From the NCBI GenBank assembly GCA_947478405.1, contig CANJVX010000032.1:1-36113 (forward strand): DNA of 36,113 nucleotides, read 5' to 3'. Origin of the DNA: Beijerinckiaceae bacterium (GTDB taxonomy: Bacteria; Pseudomonadota; Alphaproteobacteria; Rhizobiales; Beijerinckiaceae). Under the pieces are notes generated by a model. It ran no database searches. It was not told the origin of the DNA and saw only the letters and a list, made by a program, of their open reading frames with translations. Of the stretch, positions 25,309 through 33,759 are shown piece by piece (the stretch's first letter is position 1; the number at the start of each line of letters is the position of its first letter). Made by a program: the position numbers and the translations under genes.

Positions 25309-25845
25309 TCAGAGAGGCAGGATCCGGCGGAAAATACCGTCCCGAACGATGAATTGATGCCAAAGAGCGGCCAGAACATGGAGCCCGACCAGACCAAACA
25401 GCCCATAGGCCAGCGCACTATGGATCTCCTCGGCCGGATCGTAGATGGTTTTTGCCGAGGCCATGCCAAAATCCAGCTTGAACAGTCCAAAATCGAAGAT
25501 TCGGCCATGCCAGACATAAGCAATCACACCGATGATCGGCACTGCCAACATCAGACCGTAGAGCGCCTTATGCGTAAGTTCCGACGAAATAATTACAAGC
25601 CGCGACCAAGATACATCAGCGGGGGGCACAGGATTGGTGAGCCTCCATAAAATCCGCAACAGAACGAACCCAAACATGACCAGACCGATGGTCGTGTGAA
25701 GATTGATGTAAAACATGCGCGACGCGCGCGGAATGGATTCAAAAATCAGCCCAAGAATTCCAACACCAACCAAGAGCACAGCAATCAACCAATGCAATGT
25801 CATAGCGACATGCCCATAACGGGTTTGGCTTGAAAATTCATTCAT
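25309..25845 (-). CDS. Cytochrome b561 family protein
   Basis: This 178-residue membrane protein has four hydrophobic helices and probable haem b histidines (H in T-L-H-W-L, H in L-H-T-T-I-G, H in E-L-T-H-K, H in G-L-H-V-L-A-A-L-W-H). The R-Y-G-x-x-A-x-x-L-H-W-L-I-A opening is the family signature of bacterial b561, which moves electrons from the quinone pool or to small periplasmic acceptors. ATG 25845 follows GGGAAG by 7 nt. The open frame goes to 25908 but would overlap the HU gene. It lies 59 nt after the HU gene on the same strand. Confidence 0.93.
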   Translation of the reverse strand: MNEFSSQTRYGHVAMTLHWLIAVLLVGVGILGLIFESIPRASRMFYINLHTTIGLVMFGFVLLRILWRLTNPVPPADVSWSRLVIISSELTHKALYGLMLAVPIIGVIAYVWHGRIFDFGLFKLDFGMASAKTIYDPAEEIHSALAYGLFGLVGLHVLAALWHQFIVRDGIFRRILPL

Positions 25846-25904
25846 AGCGAAGCTTCCCTTTTGCCGAAGCATAGCCAAGTGAGCCTGCGGCTCAATGACC
25901 TTGA

Positions 25905-26249
25905 TCAAGCGGACGCTTTTATCTCAGCGACTTTTTCAATTGCAGGAGCGTCGCTGCTCAATTGTTCGACGAGGCCGATAGCGGGCCGGAAAACAATGGC
26001 GTCGCGGGCCTCTATCATCACCTCCAGCCCGGCCCTGACATTGCGGGCCCGGCGAGCTGCGCGTTGGACAACAGAAAATTTTCCAAAACCGGAAATGAGT
26101 ACTGCTTCTTTTCGCAAGAGCGCCTCGGTAATGAGATCAAAGAATGCATCTACAAATTCCTTACCGTCGCGGCGCGGTAGGCCTGACGCCCGCGTAACGG
26201 CCTCGGCTAAATCATTGCGCGTGATGGTCCTATCCTTACGCGACGACAT
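25905..26249 (-). CDS. HU/IHF family DNA-binding protein, divergent
   Basis: The 114-residue product has the HU/IHF fold: N-terminal helices with T-R-N-D-L-A-E-A-V, helix 2 with G-K-E-F-V-D-A-F-F-D-L-I, the strand I-S-G-F-G-K-F-S-V (52-60), a basic beta-arm, and F-R-P in the last strand. It differs from typical members in the arm tip: the G-R-N-P-x-T-G motif is replaced by A-R-N-V-R-A-G, so the DNA-intercalating proline is Val71. It also has a C-terminal extension of about 18 residues. GGGAG sits a few bases before ATG 26249. It probably binds DNA in the nucleoid, but with altered bending. Confidence 0.88.
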   Translation of the reverse strand: MSSRKDRTITRNDLAEAVTRASGLPRRDGKEFVDAFFDLITEALLRKEAVLISGFGKFSVVQRAARRARNVRAGLEVMIEARDAIVFRPAIGLVEQLSSDAPAIEKVAEIKASA

Positions 26250-26334
26250 TGCTTGCTCCCCAAAAACCTGAAAACCTCAATTTTCAGAGAAGCTTAGACT
26301 AAAATTACGTAAAAAGTACAGACGCGCGACGGCC

Positions 26335-27021
26335 CTAGGCGGCACCCACCGAACCGCCTTGGATGACGACCACCTTGGCCCCGGCCAGAACCCGGCGATG
26401 CAGGTCGATCACATCATGATTGAACATGCGGATGCAGCCCGAAGACACAGCGGTGCCGATGGTCTCAGGCTCCGCGGTGCCGTGAATGCGGTAATTTGTT
26501 TCCGCACCATCGCGCCAGATATAGAGCGCGCGGGCGCCCAAAGGGTTTTCAATGCCACCCGGGATGCCACCAGCCAGAGGCTTGTAGCGCTCCGGCATGG
26601 CCGCAATCATATTCGAGGTAGGTGCCCAATGCGGCCAGATAGCCGTGCGACCAATATAGCCGCCGCCCTTGAACTCATAGCCAGCCCGGCCGACGCCACA
26701 GCCATAGCGAATGGCCTTACGATCCGGGCGAATAAAATAGACTTGCCGATTGGGGGTATCAACGATGATCGTGCCGGGCGCCTGTTTGCCGGCATAATCG
26801 ACCGTCTGGCGCAGAAAACGCGGATCAACGTCTTCGAGGTCAATCTCAGGGACAGTGACCCCATTGTCCTCAATTTCACCATAGGGGCCCGCAAGCATCG
26901 CAGAAAGGGAGGGGGTCGAAGCCGACGGTCCCTGCCCCGTGGTCGCCGCACAACCAGCAAGGCCAAAGGGCGCTGCGGCCAAAAAGAAGCGGCGGGTCAG
27001 GGCAAGCTTGTCGGTCTTCAT
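26335..27021 (-). CDS. L,D-transpeptidase (YkuD) lipoprotein
   Basis: The enzyme forms 3-3 cross-links in peptidoglycan or ties proteins to it. The 228-residue product has R-R at 10-11 and a lipobox L-A-G-C with C24, so it is probably a Tat- or Sec-exported lipoprotein. The YkuD domain spans about 83-222, with the catalytic block H180 in R-I-H-G-T and S-S-G-C-I-R-M (C196 nucleophile, R198). The G-C-G-V-G-R-A-G-Y and L-G-A-R-A-L-Y-I-W segments are typical of the alphaproteobacterial ErfK/YbiS branch. ATG 27021 gives the lipoprotein signal. The frame upstream to 27138 has no export signal. Confidence 0.94.
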   Translation of the reverse strand: MKTDKLALTRRFFLAAAPFGLAGCAATTGQGPSASTPSLSAMLAGPYGEIEDNGVTVPEIDLEDVDPRFLRQTVDYAGKQAPGTIIVDTPNRQVYFIRPDRKAIRYGCGVGRAGYEFKGGGYIGRTAIWPHWAPTSNMIAAMPERYKPLAGGIPGGIENPLGARALYIWRDGAETNYRIHGTAEPETIGTAVSSGCIRMFNHDVIDLHRRVLAGAKVVVIQGGSVGAA

Positions 27022-27299
27022 ATGCGCGGGCACCTTGGATCGGGAATATGCCGGAGGCGTAGCAATACCGGCCTGAAGATGCGAGCCTTTTTTGACCCAA
27101 TCACCACGCTGCACACAAGCCTTCGGCTCCCATGACACAGGTCCAAGAGGGACCAGCCGGCGACATCACGCATGAAGAGACCCAAATCCAACCAAGGGCG
27201 GCATGAGACTAGCGACGCATTGACGCGCCCAGCAACGCAGTAGACGCTCGACGTCAAGAGCCTTGGGGAAGGCTTAAAAAAACGATGGGGAGATTCGCT

Positions 27300-28943
27300 A
27301 TGCGCCGATTGCCGCACAGGATTGCGGGGGCTACCGCTCTCATTTTCACCAGCTGCCTGGTTGCCTATGCCGAGCCAGTGTTCACCGGCTCGGTCACCGC
27401 ACCGGAGGGCGCGCTCGAGGGCGTACTCATCAGCGCCAAAAAAGCCGGAACGAATAAAAGTGTCACCGTCGTTTCCAACGACAAGGGCGCCTTTAGCTTC
27501 CCTGCCGGACGACTAGATGCAGGAACCTATGAGGTCTCTATTCGCGCCATCGGCTATGATCTCGATGGCCCGAGCAAGATCAGCCTGATTGATGGCATGA
27601 AACCCGTGCAGGTGAAACTCGCAAAAACAAAAGATCTCGGCGCGCAAATGTCGAATGCGGAATGGATCATGTCCATACCGGGCGACGAAAAGCTGAAAGA
27701 TTTCCTGACCGATTGCACCGGCTGCCACACAATGCAACGAGTGGTTGGCACAGATTACAAAGCCGACGATTTCCCTGATATTTTCAAACGTATGGGTACC
27801 TATTCACCGGGCTCTACACCGGACGCACCGCAGCCACTTTTGCCAGGCCCCCGTGGCGAGCGTCCGCGCGTCAATGCGCAAATCATCAAGCCCGCATCGG
27901 AATTGCTCGCCCGCGCCAATCTCTCGGCCGAGAAGTCTCATTCCTATGCGATGCAGACGCTTCCACGCCCGAAAGGCCGCGCGACCAAAGTGGTGATCAC
28001 CGAATATGATCTCAACCGCCGCGAAGCACAGCCCCATGATGTGATCATGACCAAGGATGGCATGATCTGGTATTCGGATTTCGGTGCGCAATTCATCGGC
28101 TCGCTTGATCCGGCGACAGGCAAAGTGACGGATTATCCCATTCCGACCTTAAAGCCCGACGCGCCGAAGGGCTCGTTGCAGATCGATGCCGACGCAGATG
28201 GCAACCTTTGGATTGCCATGATGTATCAGGCAGGCGTCACCAAATTCGACATGAAGACGAAACAGGCAACTGCCTATCCTGTACCAAAGGAATGGCAGAC
28301 GGGCTCCACACAAGAAAGTATGGTGTCGCCGCAATATTCCAATGTCGATGGCAAGATCTGGACGAACAATCAGGAGACGCACAAGCTTTACCGCGTCGAT
28401 GTAAAGACCGGCCAATATGAAGATATGGGCGAGCCCAAGGATGCCAATGGCGTTTCCATCAACGGCTATGGTCTTGTCGCGGATCCGAAGAACAATGCCT
28501 ACATGCTTGAATTCGGCAATACGCGGGTTGGTAAATTTGACGCGGCGGCCAAAATGCTCACCGTCTATCCAACGCCCAGCCTGCGCTCACGCCCACGTCG
28601 CGGGATGATAGACGAACAAGGGCGTCTATGGTTTGCAGAATTTGCCGCAAATTCGATCGGAATGTTCGACCCCAAGTCAGGCGCCATGACGGAGTGGAGA
28701 CTACCCACGCCGTGGAGCAACCCTTATGATGCCGTCTATGGCAAGGGTGAAGCGTGGGCTGGCTCGATGAGCAATGATCAGGTTGCCCGCCTCGACGTCG
28801 CCAGCGGCACTTATGTTGAATATCTGCTGCCGCGCCCGACCAATATCCGCCGCACATTCCTAGATACGCGCGGCGCAAAACCGATTCTGTGGATCGGCTC
28901 GAACCACGGCGGGTCGATCATCAAGGTGGAACCGCTGGATTAA
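27300..28943 (+). CDS. Exported fusion: carboxypeptidase-regulatory-like domain, haem c motif, streptogramin-lyase-type propeller
   Basis: The 547-residue product has a signal peptide (cleavage near V-A-Y-A|E). Residues 26-108 resemble a carboxypeptidase regulatory-like beta-sandwich (G-V-L-I-S-A-K-K-A-G, G-A-F-S-F-P, G-T-Y-E-V-S-I-R-A-I-G-Y). Then comes a haem c site, C-T-G-C-H (C139, C142, H143). From about 225 to the end, repeats with W-Y-S-D-F-G, N-L-W-I-A, R-L-W-F-A-E-F and G-E-A-W-A-G look like the Vgb/SMP-30-type propeller. ATG 27300 lies 7 nt after GGGGAG. ATG 27285 in the same frame is less well placed. It is probably a periplasmic redox or sensing protein. The substrate is unknown. 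It is convergent with the next gene, 6 nt apart. Confidence 0.82.
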   Translation: MRRLPHRIAGATALIFTSCLVAYAEPVFTGSVTAPEGALEGVLISAKKAGTNKSVTVVSNDKGAFSFPAGRLDAGTYEVSIRAIGYDLDGPSKISLIDGMKPVQVKLAKTKDLGAQMSNAEWIMSIPGDEKLKDFLTDCTGCHTMQRVVGTDYKADDFPDIFKRMGTYSPGSTPDAPQPLLPGPRGERPRVNAQIIKPASELLARANLSAEKSHSYAMQTLPRPKGRATKVVITEYDLNRREAQPHDVIMTKDGMIWYSDFGAQFIGSLDPATGKVTDYPIPTLKPDAPKGSLQIDADADGNLWIAMMYQAGVTKFDMKTKQATAYPVPKEWQTGSTQESMVSPQYSNVDGKIWTNNQETHKLYRVDVKTGQYEDMGEPKDANGVSINGYGLVADPKNNAYMLEFGNTRVGKFDAAAKMLTVYPTPSLRSRPRRGMIDEQGRLWFAEFAANSIGMFDPKSGAMTEWRLPTPWSNPYDAVYGKGEAWAGSMSNDQVARLDVASGTYVEYLLPRPTNIRRTFLDTRGAKPILWIGSNHGGSIIKVEPLD

Positions 28944-28949
28944 ACTCCA

Positions 28950-30017
28950 TCAAGCTCGAAAACGGGCGATCAAAGCGTGCGTGAAGGCCTTTGTGCCAAG
29001 CGTCCCGCCAAGATCGCCCGTCCGTGTGGCGGGATCATCAAGCGTTTCATCAACGGCTCTCTCAATCGCCGCACCAGCATGCGCAAATTCCGAACGGTTG
29101 AGGCGAGTGGCCAGCCATGTCAGCAGCATGGCTGACGAGATAATGAATGCGGATGGATTGGCTTTATCCTGTCCAGCAATAGCGGGGGCCGAACCATGTG
29201 CCGCTTGCGCCACGCCATGATGCTCACCCGCGTTGAGCGATGCGCCCAAACCCAAACCGCCCGCCAACTCTGCAGCTTCATCCGATAGAATATCGCCAAA
29301 CATATTGGTTGTGACGATCACATCATAAGGTCTCGGATCGCGCACGAGCAATGCCGCCATAGCATCAACAAGCTGTTCTTCCACGGCCACATCCGGAAAG
29401 TCCTTGGCCACCGCACGAACCGCATCGAGAAACAATCCATCCGACACACGCAAAACATTCGCTTTGTGGACGATGCAAACTTTCTTGCGCCGTGTCATCG
29501 CCAACTCAAAGGCGGAGCGTGCTATCCGCGTGCTGGCATGGCGTGTCACCTTACGCATCGCCATGGCAAGATCGGGTACCGGCATCAATTCCCCCGCACC
29601 CTCATACATGGAGCGATCGGCATAAAAGCCTTCGGTATTTTCGCGCACAATCACCAGATCGAACACATGACGGCTAGGGGCAGGAATGGAGGCACGCGTG
29701 CGCGAGGGCCGGATGTTTGCGTAGAGATCAAGCCGCTTGCGTAATTCTCCCGACGGATTAAGCCCGCCCTCACTCACCGGTGGATAGGCATTATGGGAGA
29801 CTGGCCCCAACAAAATGCCATCAGCAGCACGCGCTTGTTCAAGCACGTGCGCAGGAAATGTCGTTCCCGAGGCTTTGAGTGCCGCAAAACCAATATTGGC
29901 ATGAGAACATTCAAGCCCCAGCGAAAAGAGCTGGTCGGCTCGACGCAAAACAGCAAGGGTTGCCGCCGAGATTTCTGGCCCAATCCCGTCGCCTTCGAGA
30001 ACTAGAAATTTTGCCAT
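28950..30017 (-). CDS. Isocitrate/isopropylmalate dehydrogenase family enzyme
   Basis: This 355-residue NAD(P)-dependent beta-decarboxylating dehydrogenase starts with L-E-G-D-G-I-G-P-E-I. The substrate region R-E-N-T-E-G-F-Y has the E-N-T-E-G form of isocitrate, homoisocitrate and tartrate dehydrogenases, not the E-x-x-G-G-I of LeuB. The metal site N-M-F-G-D-I-L-S-D-E-A-A and the cofactor segment H-G-S-A-P-A-I-A-G follow. The coding sequence does not tell which 2-hydroxyacid is used. ATG 30017 was chosen as the frame above adds only M-R-L-A-G-A-A-G. It is separated from leu or TCA genes in this window. Confidence 0.88.
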   Translation of the reverse strand: MAKFLVLEGDGIGPEISAATLAVLRRADQLFSLGLECSHANIGFAALKASGTTFPAHVLEQARAADGILLGPVSHNAYPPVSEGGLNPSGELRKRLDLYANIRPSRTRASIPAPSRHVFDLVIVRENTEGFYADRSMYEGAGELMPVPDLAMAMRKVTRHASTRIARSAFELAMTRRKKVCIVHKANVLRVSDGLFLDAVRAVAKDFPDVAVEEQLVDAMAALLVRDPRPYDVIVTTNMFGDILSDEAAELAGGLGLGASLNAGEHHGVAQAAHGSAPAIAGQDKANPSAFIISSAMLLTWLATRLNRSEFAHAGAAIERAVDETLDDPATRTGDLGGTLGTKAFTHALIARFRA

Positions 30018-30093
30018 ACCTGCCGCTCCTGCCAAACGCACACTTTGCCTGTAAGGCGGTGCTTAGCGCAAAGAGTGCCTGACGGGAAGAACC

Positions 30094-31890
30094 TCAAATA
30101 CCCTTGCGCAGGCTCACCACAAGCTCGGACAATTTATTGATATCGAAATTATTGATAACCGTCTGGCGTCCATTGTTGCCCGTCATCGTCAAAGTCGAGA
30201 TTTTTCCCATGCGGGTGAGTGCCGCAAGTCCCGATATAGACTTTAAGATTTCAGTGGATGACCCTAAGATACGAATGCCGCCTACAAGATTATTAGCTGC
30301 CGCGCTGCTGAATTTTGCATAAGAGGCAGGAGCGTTCGGGGCGTCCGAAATGGTGACTTTGTTCGCACCAATTTTTTCAAGCAACGGGATTGAGCGTACA
30401 GCTTGCGCCGCAGTCACATTTACCGTGCCCGCCTCAGTCAGTTGAACCGATTTCACAAAGCCGCTGGTAATGAGCTTATTAAGCTTATCACTGTTCATGA
30501 TCAGTTGATCGGCAGTACCCTTCACCTTGAGGCCATAAACTTGCGGATAGACCGTCAGACTTTCCACAGTTGCGGGCGGAACATCGATCAGTTCCACACC
30601 AAATGACGTCGGACTGTCTTGTAAATGAGTTGCGCCGTTGAACGCTATCGGCGACGCTTCATCGGGATCAGGCCCAGCGCCTGACCACGTAAATTCAAGC
30701 GCGTTACCTGTGCGCGTGACGGATAAATCTGAATAATCCGCATTCTTAGCCAAAGCGCTTTTGACAGCATTCAACAAGGCATCCGCCTGCTGATTTGGAC
30801 TGGAGCCATTGGGCAGAACAAGCGGACCGATGCTAATGCCAGATTTCATTTGGCCCGATGGCGCGATAGCCAATTGCAGCATGTCGCCATTCAAAAACTG
30901 CCCGGAGAAGAGGAACTTTTGACTTTTTGTCGAAGCATTATCGGCGCTGGGCTCAAGCGCGACTGGCGCAGCCGGCGTATTGATCGAACCAAGCAGGTTA
31001 AAGCCACCTATGAACTGTTGATATGTCAGTTTCGACATGGACTGGGACAGACTTTCAATCTGCGTCGCAGATGCTGGCACACCTTGATTCAGGTTGATCG
31101 CCAGAGCGTGATAATTATTGAGAACACGCATGTTCTCCCAATTTTCCGGTGTCAGCAAACTTGCGGAATTCGCATCAATCACGATCTTGCCTGGGTAACG
31201 CGCGAGCGTCTTGGATCCAAGTGTTGTTACAACATCAGGCGTCAACGTAACCGGGCTCACCTGTCCATCAATCGTCACCTTCGTTGCGCGATTGGTCTCG
31301 ATCATGCGTTTGAAACTGGTCAGGACAGTCGGAGTAATATCGGAGGCAACTTTGCCGTCGGATCCAGTGGGTAGATCAAGTGAGAAATTGCTCGTGACAT
31401 CAAGCAAGATCCGGGCTGATGGATTTTTGAGGTCATCCTGAATCGCCTGATAAGTGGCAGGATCGAGTTTGACCGGCCCATCACTATTGGCACGCACTTC
31501 CATCAGCTTGCCGCCACTCTGTGAGGTCAGCAGCGACAGTATTTTTGCGTAGGTAGTCTTTCCCGGCTCTCCCTGGGTGTTTAAATCCGTGATCTCCTTG
31601 AGATCGTCCACATAAAGGGTGATCCCCGGCAGATCGGCCGGCGAAAATTTCGGATCAGCCAGTTTTGCCTTGAGTTCGCTGAGCTTAAGCTTGAGGGTGC
31701 TGACCAATGCAGTCCGTCCTTCGCTCGACAGCGAGACTTTCACCGACGAGGCCGTCGGGACCAGAGGAGCCACTTGCCCCCCGTCCTTGCTCTTGATCGC
31801 CGCCGTCGAGGCCTGCTTCTTTGCCCCTGCTGACGTGCTCAGCGTGGTGACATAGCGGCCCGTGGTCGGGTTATAGACGGTGACACTCAT
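30094..31890 (-). CDS. Uncharacterised repeat-containing protein
   Basis: I do not recognise a characterised family for this 598-residue protein. It has no cysteine, no signal peptide and no membrane segment, and is rich in Ser, Thr, Ala and Leu. Residues about 455-575 hold two units of the pattern (V/I)-x-G-(T/S)-x-x-x-(L/I), then L-x-x-L-x-x-x-G-x-(V/I)-x-(S/T)-(V/L)-x-(L/M)-T. These remind me of repeats in large secreted proteins of Bradyrhizobium-type bacteria. A weaker unit appears near 235-290. Residues 325-402 look like a separate beta domain. ATG 31890 has GGGA about 7 nt upstream. It lies 79 nt after the coiled-coil gene on the same strand. Confidence 0.75.
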   Translation of the reverse strand: MSVTVYNPTTGRYVTTLSTSAGAKKQASTAAIKSKDGGQVAPLVPTASSVKVSLSSEGRTALVSTLKLKLSELKAKLADPKFSPADLPGITLYVDDLKEITDLNTQGEPGKTTYAKILSLLTSQSGGKLMEVRANSDGPVKLDPATYQAIQDDLKNPSARILLDVTSNFSLDLPTGSDGKVASDITPTVLTSFKRMIETNRATKVTIDGQVSPVTLTPDVVTTLGSKTLARYPGKIVIDANSASLLTPENWENMRVLNNYHALAINLNQGVPASATQIESLSQSMSKLTYQQFIGGFNLLGSINTPAAPVALEPSADNASTKSQKFLFSGQFLNGDMLQLAIAPSGQMKSGISIGPLVLPNGSSPNQQADALLNAVKSALAKNADYSDLSVTRTGNALEFTWSGAGPDPDEASPIAFNGATHLQDSPTSFGVELIDVPPATVESLTVYPQVYGLKVKGTADQLIMNSDKLNKLITSGFVKSVQLTEAGTVNVTAAQAVRSIPLLEKIGANKVTISDAPNAPASYAKFSSAAANNLVGGIRILGSSTEILKSISGLAALTRMGKISTLTMTGNNGRQTVINNFDINKLSELVVSLRKGI

Positions 31891-31969
31891 TCCAGATCCC
31901 ACTTCTGAGACCTAGATCAGCAAATTTTGTGCCTAGTATAAGATATTGTTTTTAAAAAGAAAAAACACT

Positions 31970-33496
31970 TTATTCCTCGCCGGGCTTCTTCTTTGCCTTG
32001 GCGCGGGTACGCAGGTTCGGCACATCCGTGTGGGAGCGCATGAGATCGGATTTGATCTCGTCTAGCTCTTTCTCCAGCGTCGTTTTGGAGCCATCGACGG
32101 TGGCCAGCTGGGGACCACTCTCGCTGGCGGGGGTAGCATTGCCGCTCTTCAACTCGAAGATGGTTTGCTGCATCTGGACGCGGTCGCGACGGGCAGCTTC
32201 TAGCGCACCCTCGACGAAACTGCGCTCGATCTGCTCCTTGTTGAGCGACTCGGTGAGTTGGTTGATGCGCGCCTGCAGTCCGTTGATGCGCATCTCAGCT
32301 TCATTCTCGAACCGAAGAATGGTCGATTGCATACTGTCGATGCGCGAAGCGGCCTGGCGGTTAAGTTCCTCGGCATTCTGCAACTTGGCGAACAATTCCC
32401 CGTTGCGCTGGTTGGCAGCGCTGATCGCGCGTTCAGCCTCTTCGGCGCGGCGCTGGGAAATGTTGGCATCCGCAGTAACTTCGCCGAGGCGCGCCTGCGC
32501 GCTTTCCAGCTCGCGGCCCTGTTCATTCACGCGCACCTGCTCATCCGAGAGGCGACGGATCTCGTCGCGGCTCTGCACAAGCAACTGTTCGGAGACACGG
32601 ATGCGTGAGTTAAGCGCCTCGATCTTGATCTCGTAGGAGCTGCGGATCTGTTCTGCGCGCGCCTCTGCATTCGCAACAGCGCTGCGCATGCCGTCATTTT
32701 CAGCCTGCAAAGAGGCCTGATCTGTTTCGAGAAGACGAATGCGCGTGCGGTTTTTATCAGCATTCGCCGACGTCTCAAGAACCTGCTTCTTAAGCAACAT
32801 GGTTTGCTGGGTGAGCTCATCGACCGAGCGATTGAGGGAGAGAACCTCGTCACCCTGCTGGGCTATTTTGTCATAGAGATTGCGGCGCTCGTCCTGCAAT
32901 TCAGCGACAGACAATTCCGACTCACGAAGACGCAAAGTTGTGCGGCCAAGATCCTCGCTGAAAATCTCGTTCTCGTTCTTGACGTTTTCGAGTTCGAATT
33001 CGCGCGAACGCAGCGTTGTGATTTTTTCCGAAAGCTGGTCGCGCGTGGAGCGGAACTGCTCGTCAAGCACAGAAAAATTCTGAGCCCCGGCAATATTATC
33101 GTTGAGAAGTCGCTCGTTATCCTTGCGAACCTCTTCGAGCTTCACAAACAGCGATTGAATTTCGAGGCTCTGGGTTTCCGAGAGCTGACGCTGCGCATCA
33201 AGCGTGGCACGTGTTTCTTCAAGGTAGCCAGCGGTCTGCTGCAATTCGCCTACGACCTTCTGGAAATCCAGAAAAACAGCCGAAAGCTCACTGGTCAGCG
33301 GTTCCATCACACGGGTGAGGCTAACCACATGTTCGCAGCGATTGCGCAAGGCCTCGTTCTTGCCACCCAAGACCCGGATCAAGGACGCAGCCGAACGTTC
33401 CACTTCGGAAGCCGCAGGTGGCGGCGCCGAAGACGACGGATGGACATCAAGCTGCGACTTGCCAAGCAAGCCAGCGAGACTGAGCGGCACGCGCAT
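31970..33496 (-). CDS. Long coiled-coil protein, possibly crescentin-like
   Basis: The 508-residue product has a short head (1-30, Pro/Ser-rich), then an almost continuous heptad-type coiled coil from about 45 to 455, and a tail rich in Lys and Arg (R-T-R-A-K-A-K-K-K). There is no signal or membrane segment. Length and head-rod-tail plan are like the bacterial intermediate-filament protein crescentin, but a filament role is inference. An SMC-like ATPase is excluded because no Walker motifs are present. ATG 33496 lies 6 nt after GAGGA. The 30094-31890 gene follows it, perhaps in one transcript. Confidence 0.8.
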   Translation of the reverse strand: MRVPLSLAGLLGKSQLDVHPSSSAPPPAASEVERSAASLIRVLGGKNEALRNRCEHVVSLTRVMEPLTSELSAVFLDFQKVVGELQQTAGYLEETRATLDAQRQLSETQSLEIQSLFVKLEEVRKDNERLLNDNIAGAQNFSVLDEQFRSTRDQLSEKITTLRSREFELENVKNENEIFSEDLGRTTLRLRESELSVAELQDERRNLYDKIAQQGDEVLSLNRSVDELTQQTMLLKKQVLETSANADKNRTRIRLLETDQASLQAENDGMRSAVANAEARAEQIRSSYEIKIEALNSRIRVSEQLLVQSRDEIRRLSDEQVRVNEQGRELESAQARLGEVTADANISQRRAEEAERAISAANQRNGELFAKLQNAEELNRQAASRIDSMQSTILRFENEAEMRINGLQARINQLTESLNKEQIERSFVEGALEAARRDRVQMQQTIFELKSGNATPASESGPQLATVDGSKTTLEKELDEIKSDLMRSHTDVPNLRTRAKAKKKPGEE

Positions 33497-33589
33497 GGGT
33501 GATTCCTCAATAAAACCGGACGTTGCTCACACCTACAACCGCACCCTGCACCAAGCAACCAGACCCACCCCCCTTTTAGGCAGTTCAGC

Positions 33590-33630
33590 GATAAATTTTT
33601 TATCGAATTTATCAGCTTTGACAGAAAGCT
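33590..33630. promoter_or_regulatory. Inverted repeat and -35-like element in a divergent promoter region
   Basis: GATAAATT (33590-33597) and AATTTATC (33606-33613) are perfect inverted arms, immediately followed by a second inverted pair AGCTTT/AAAGCT (33614-33619/33625-33630). The second pair contains TTGACA (33618-33623), a perfect sigma-70 -35, pointing to the gene at 33760. No good -10 was found at 16-18 bp. The region serves both the coiled-coil gene (minus) and the binding-protein gene (plus). Confidence 0.4.
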
Positions 33631-33759
33631 AGTCAGTGTTTCGTGTCCTGTTACGCATATCAACCCCAACGTGTAATCACCTAAAGGGACCCTTCCCCTT
33701 GCCTAGCAGCCATAGATTGCTGAATGTCGTTCAATAAGATTTATTCCAAAGGACACTCG

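Noticed and set aside
31970-33496. SMC or RecN-like chromosome protein
   Set aside because: The protein is a coiled coil, but Walker A, Walker B and signature motifs are absent, so an ATPase of this type is excluded.
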